A stretch of DNA of 9,629 nt from CAYLSO01 sp964386525 (GTDB lineage Bacteria > Eisenbacteria > RBG-16-71-46 > DASYSL01). Positions 7,032 to 9,629 of the stretch are shown here, one piece after another. The position numbers and the translations under genes were made by a program. Under the pieces are notes generated by a model. The model worked only from the letters and a program-made list of their open reading frames with translations, was not told the origin of the DNA and did no database searches. How positions within the stretch are numbered: the stretch's first letter is position 1; each line of letters starts with the position of its first letter. The stretch lies in contig CAYLSO010000081.1 in assembly GCA_964386525.1 (NCBI GenBank), forward strand, positions 1 through 9,629, written 5' to 3'.

Positions 7032-7712
7032 ATGAAGTGGCCGGAAGTGCTGGCGAGGGATCCCGTCTATCTCAATCTGGGCGGCGGCACCCACTGCCAT
7101 CCCGAGCCGGGCTACGAGAACTACATCTCGGTGGATCTGCACCCGCTTCCGGGCGACTGGGCGGTGCAGCACGACTTGCGCCGGCCGATCCCGCTGCCCG
7201 CCGACTCGGTCGCCCGGTTCCACACGGAAGACTTCCTCGAGCACGTCGCCACGCAGGACTCGCGCGCGCTGCTCGTCGAGTGCCATCGGCTGCTCGCTCC
7301 CGGCGGGCGCATGCGCATCGGCGTTCCTGACTACGGCAATCCGAAGGATCGCTTCTGCCTCGCCCTTGGGCGCGACCCGCGCGATCCCAAGCACGTCACG
7401 CTCACGCACTACCAGTGGATGAGGGATCTGCTCGCTGCTTCGCCGTTCACGCGCAGTCGCTTCTACCACTACTGGGACGGCGACCGGTTCGTGCGCCAGC
7501 CCATCGACTACTCGCTGGGCATGATCCGGCGCACGCCGGACAACGACCCGCGCTGCCGCCGGGCCGGGCTGGCGAAGATGCTCTTCGGCGCGCTGCATGA
7601 CGGCGGGCGCGTGCTCCTGCGTGGCTTGCGCGCCTCCAGGCTGGAGCGCTCGGCGTGGCGGGGGCATCCGCTGCACGTGACGAGCCTGGTGGTAGATCTG
7701 TTCAAGGATTGA
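7032..7712 (+). CDS. Class I SAM-dependent methyltransferase domain protein
   Basis: The 226-residue product has the Rossmann-fold methyltransferase plan. Motif I is VYLNLGGGTHC (12-22), where the usual GxGxG is GGGT. An acidic residue ending strand 2 (Asp35 in ISVDLHP) would bind the ribose of SAM. IPLPADSVARFHTEDFLEHV (53-72) is the post-I/motif II region typical of Methyltransf_11-like proteins, and ECHRLLAPGGRMRIGVPDY (83-101) is the motif III loop and strand. The C-terminal half (from about 102) holds helices rich in Arg and aromatic residues and should set the substrate, which I cannot name. Similar small proteins often sit in polysaccharide or lipid modification loci. No signal peptide is seen, so it is cytoplasmic. 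ATG 7032 is chosen because the open frame further upstream runs through the tRNA; GGAAG at 7022-7026 is 5 nt upstream and a stronger AAGGAG at 7013-7018 is 13 nt upstream. Confidence 0.82.
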   Translation: MKWPEVLARDPVYLNLGGGTHCHPEPGYENYISVDLHPLPGDWAVQHDLRRPIPLPADSVARFHTEDFLEHVATQDSRALLVECHRLLAPGGRMRIGVPDYGNPKDRFCLALGRDPRDPKHVTLTHYQWMRDLLAASPFTRSRFYHYWDGDRFVRQPIDYSLGMIRRTPDNDPRCRRAGLAKMLFGALHDGGRVLLRGLRASRLERSAWRGHPLHVTSLVVDLFKD

Positions 7713-7917
7713 GTTCGCCCGCGCCCCTCGCCGTTGGCTGCTCCGCTCGGTTCCCTCTCCTTCGAGCGCGCCGTCCACGAAACGAGGCGGGCGCGCCGAA
7801 GGCTCGGCTGAGTTCCGGCGCGACCAGCCGATGCGTGCAGACACCGGGGGCCTCACGGAACAGGGATCAAAGCACTACTGAACAGCGTCGGGAGGAATCA
7901 CTCCCAGTGGGGGCGGG
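7713..7917. other. Convergent intergenic region
   Basis: The methyltransferase gene and the DUF2950 gene end facing each other across 205 nt. Two dyads are visible: GCGCGCC/GGCGCGC (7766-7772 and 7790-7796, 17-nt loop) and GGGAG/CTCCC (7890-7894 and 7901-7905, 6-nt loop). The second lies just past the DUF2950 stop. Neither has a T-run, so they are only weak terminator candidates. Confidence 0.35.
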
Positions 7918-8922
7918 TCATGGGCCCACCGCGGGGGTCCAAGTCGGGTCCGGGTCGTAGCGTTCCATCGCGCGGAACGTGTCGAGCGTCTCCGGCCCGA
8001 GGTCCTTCTCGTAGACCACGCCATCGTGGCTCACGATGAAGCTCTTCACGCCGGTCACCGCGTAGTCCGCCGGCGCGGCGACGAGGGCGAAGCCGCCGAT
8101 CATCACGCCCTGCACGACGAAGTCCATCTCGCCGAGCGGTGCGGCCGGGCCCTGCCCCTTCAGCACCTTGAAGAAGTAGCCGTGGTAAGGCTTGGACTTG
8201 TCCGAGTAGCCCTCGGCGATGGCCCGGGCGATTTCCTCGCCCACCGGCCCCTGCCACGTTCCATCCGGGGCTTGCCACGCCAGTCCATCCTGCTTGCCGG
8301 GGGTGCTGAGGACGTGCTGCGCGTACTGGTTCACTGTCGCGCCTTCGGGCTTCTCGGAGGCGTACTCCCACTGGGCCTCGACGTACCCATGGCACACCTC
8401 GATGGCATCGAGTTCGTTCCTGCCGATGCGGCGGTAGAGGATCTCCTGCCGGCCCGCCTTCGAATCGAAGCGCCACTTGCCGTTCTCCTCGACGATGGGA
8501 ATCGGCACCGGCCATTCTTCGGCGCCGATGGACAGGATGGCGGTCTTCGGGTTCTCGGCATCCCGGACGACCCGGGTCTGCTGGCGGGCCTCCGCCGCGA
8601 AGGCGGCGCACTGATTCTTGTCCTGCACCGGGTCTTCGGTGGTGACGAGGTCCACGCCGTCGGGCCCGAGGATCTCCTGCAAGGCCGGGACGTCGTATCG
8701 CTCGGCGGCGAGGATCAAGGCCTCGGACGCCTTCTCGGGCGTGCTGAAGGTCTTCTGTCGGACCGCAGAGGTCGGCGCGGGCGTCCCGGCGGGCGGCGCG
8801 GCGCGCGAGACCGACGACATCAGGGATGCGCTAGCGAATCCCAGGCAGAGCCCGATGTGGACGGCGCGGGCAATGGTCCGAGAGTGAGTCCGGGTGCCAG
8901 CTCTGAAGCTCATCGAGTTCAT
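7918..8922 (-). CDS. DUF2950 family exported protein
   Basis: The 334-residue product matches the DUF2950 family, whose function is not established. A long positively charged N-terminus, a hydrophobic stretch (about 21-38) and SRAAP near 39-43 indicate a Sec signal peptide with cleavage near Ala41 or Ala42. The mature part opens with FSTPEKASEALILAAERYD (59-77) and LQEILGPDG (81-89). The strongest family signatures are YHGYFFKVLKGQGPAAPLGE (246-265), VQGVMIGGFALVAAPADYAV (270-289), TGVKSFIVSHDGVVYEKDLG (290-309) and RYDPDPTW near the end. The length is normal for the family. The ATG at 8922 overlaps the upstream DUF3300 stop as ATGA, with GGAGG (8929-8933) 6 nt before it, so translation is probably coupled. 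An alternative ATG at 8913 has poorer spacing. DUF2950 genes commonly accompany DUF3300 genes, which supports a joint periplasmic or envelope role. Confidence 0.9.
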   Translation of the reverse strand: MNSMSFRAGTRTHSRTIARAVHIGLCLGFASASLMSSVSRAAPPAGTPAPTSAVRQKTFSTPEKASEALILAAERYDVPALQEILGPDGVDLVTTEDPVQDKNQCAAFAAEARQQTRVVRDAENPKTAILSIGAEEWPVPIPIVEENGKWRFDSKAGRQEILYRRIGRNELDAIEVCHGYVEAQWEYASEKPEGATVNQYAQHVLSTPGKQDGLAWQAPDGTWQGPVGEEIARAIAEGYSDKSKPYHGYFFKVLKGQGPAAPLGEMDFVVQGVMIGGFALVAAPADYAVTGVKSFIVSHDGVVYEKDLGPETLDTFRAMERYDPDPTWTPAVGP

Positions 8923-9629
8923 CTCCGACCTCCGCCGCCCCTGCCGCCGCCGCCGCCTCGCGACCCCATGCTGGAGGCGCCGCGCGAGCTGCTGGCGCGG
9001 GCGCTGCTGCCGCTGTAGCCGCGGGAACCCCCGCTGACGCCATTGCTGGGACTCGCGCCGCGGCTTCCGGACGCGCCGGACCCACCGCGGTTCATCGTGC
9101 TGGCACTGGCGCCACCGGCCCCCGCGCCGCCCGTGGCGCGGTTGCTCGCCCCGGCGCTGCCTGCCTTGTTGCCCGCGCCGCCCGTGGCGCGGTTGCTCGC
9201 CCCGGCGCTCCCTGCCTTGTTGCCGGCGCCGCCCGGCTGCCGCGCGGGCTGCTGGCCGGCGCTGGCCCCGCGGCCGCCGGATGAGCCACCCCGCGTCGAC
9301 CCGCCGTACTTGTTCGCTGTCGCTTTGTTCGAGTACGGCGCCCCCCCGCGGTGCTGAGGGTTGTGCTGCCAGTTGCCGCCGCCGCCGCCGCGGTTCACGT
9401 TGTGGTTGATCTGGTTAAAATTGTTGTTCACGTTGATGTTGACGTTGTTCCCCCCCCAGCCGCAGCCGCAGCAGGAGCCACCCCAGAAGGCCGCGCCCAT
9501 CATCACACAGAAGCTGAAAGACACGAACGCGGCGCCCGGGGGATAGGGGGGATAGTAGATCGGCGGATACGGATAGATGGGCGCGCCGTAGACGACCGTC
9601 GGGCTGTAGGACGGTACGTAGATGACCTC
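8919..9629 (-). CDS. DUF3300 family protein, C-terminal 236 residues; 5' end outside window
   Basis: The visible part starts inside the conserved DUF3300 domain: VIYVPSYSPTVVYGAP, then a Tyr/Pro-rich stretch (IYPYPPIYYPPYPP), a short hydrophobic segment with FCVMMGAAFWGG, a Cys/Gly patch (CCGCGWGG) and an Asn-rich run (NNVNINVNNNFNQINHNVN). This order is typical of the family. The remaining ~185 residues are a low-complexity Gly/Ser/Ala/Arg tail ending in GGGGRGGGGRR, probably disordered, with a tandem 17-residue repeat. The signal peptide expected for the family would lie outside the window. Function is unknown; an envelope location is inferred. The TGA stop overlaps the ATG of the DUF2950 gene by 4 nt (ATGA), so the two form an operon. 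The Asn-rich part is markedly AT-richer than the tail. An eight-G run encodes WGGN near 9450-9457. Confidence 0.88.
   Translation of the reverse strand, partial: EVIYVPSYSPTVVYGAPIYPYPPIYYPPYPPGAAFVSFSFCVMMGAAFWGGSCCGCGWGGNNVNINVNNNFNQINHNVNRGGGGGNWQHNPQHRGGAPYSNKATANKYGGSTRGGSSGGRGASAGQQPARQPGGAGNKAGSAGASNRATGGAGNKAGSAGASNRATGGAGAGGASASTMNRGGSGASGSRGASPSNGVSGGSRGYSGSSARASSSRGASSMGSRGGGGGRGGGGRR
9121..9222 (-). repeat. Two tandem 51-bp repeats in the DUF3300 tail
   Basis: Units 9121-9171 and 9172-9222 differ by a single base in 51. They encode two copies of a 17-residue Gly/Ala/Asn/Ser unit (GGAGNKAGSAGASNRAT, read on the minus strand). Partial copies extend on both sides. The near identity at DNA level indicates a recent slippage or recombination duplication, so copy number may vary between strains. 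Confidence 0.85.

Noticed and set aside
7890..7905. GGGAG/CTCCC hairpin as a rho-independent terminator
   Set aside because: The stem has only 5 bp and no T-run follows on either strand.
8026..9018. 330-codon plus-strand frame
   Set aside because: It is antisense to the DUF2950 gene and the DUF3300 tail, whose family motifs are clear on the minus strand.

Overview
The window is GC-rich bacterial DNA with strong G/C preference at third codon positions, so nearly every gene casts long open frames on the opposite strand. A small secreted protein built around a FlgD-type Ig-like domain, with a PNPT motif and a WDGxDxxG...GGIY signature, points tentatively to an uncultured high-GC lineage of the Eisenbacteria/Krumholzibacteria/Latescibacteria kind. 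This is an inference from one domain; the other genes are widely distributed.

Layout. Positions 1-4255 (minus) hold the N-terminal half of a giant cyclic beta-1,2-glucan synthase (NdvB/ChvB/Cgs type, GT84), cut by the window edge inside its glycoamylase-like domain. Just upstream on the same strand, 81 nt away, is a ketoacyl-ACP synthase III-like enzyme (4337-5473, minus) with an intact Cys-His-Asn triad. A plausible sigma70-type promoter, a 10-bp palindrome and a 6-bp inverted repeat precede it, so the two genes may form one regulated operon. Positions 5559-6185 show no convincing gene. On the plus strand follow the exported FlgD-Ig-like protein (6186-6716), a serine-type tRNA with an aberrant anticodon arm and T-loop (6905-6994), and a small SAM-dependent methyltransferase (7032-7712). 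The right end carries, on the minus strand, a DUF3300 protein (8919-9629, 5' end outside the window) whose stop overlaps the start of a DUF2950 protein (7918-8922).

How they fit together. Three blocks concern the cell envelope: cyclic glucan synthesis plus a possible acyl-condensing partner, an exported Ig-like protein, and the DUF3300/DUF2950 exported pair of unknown function. The most unusual object is the tRNA. Its acceptor stem, T-stem, D-stem, long variable arm, G73 and encoded CCA are all well formed. Its anticodon arm has two purine-purine mismatches and a GGG anticodon, and its T-loop lacks T55 and A58. No mobile element, CRISPR array or replication origin was seen.
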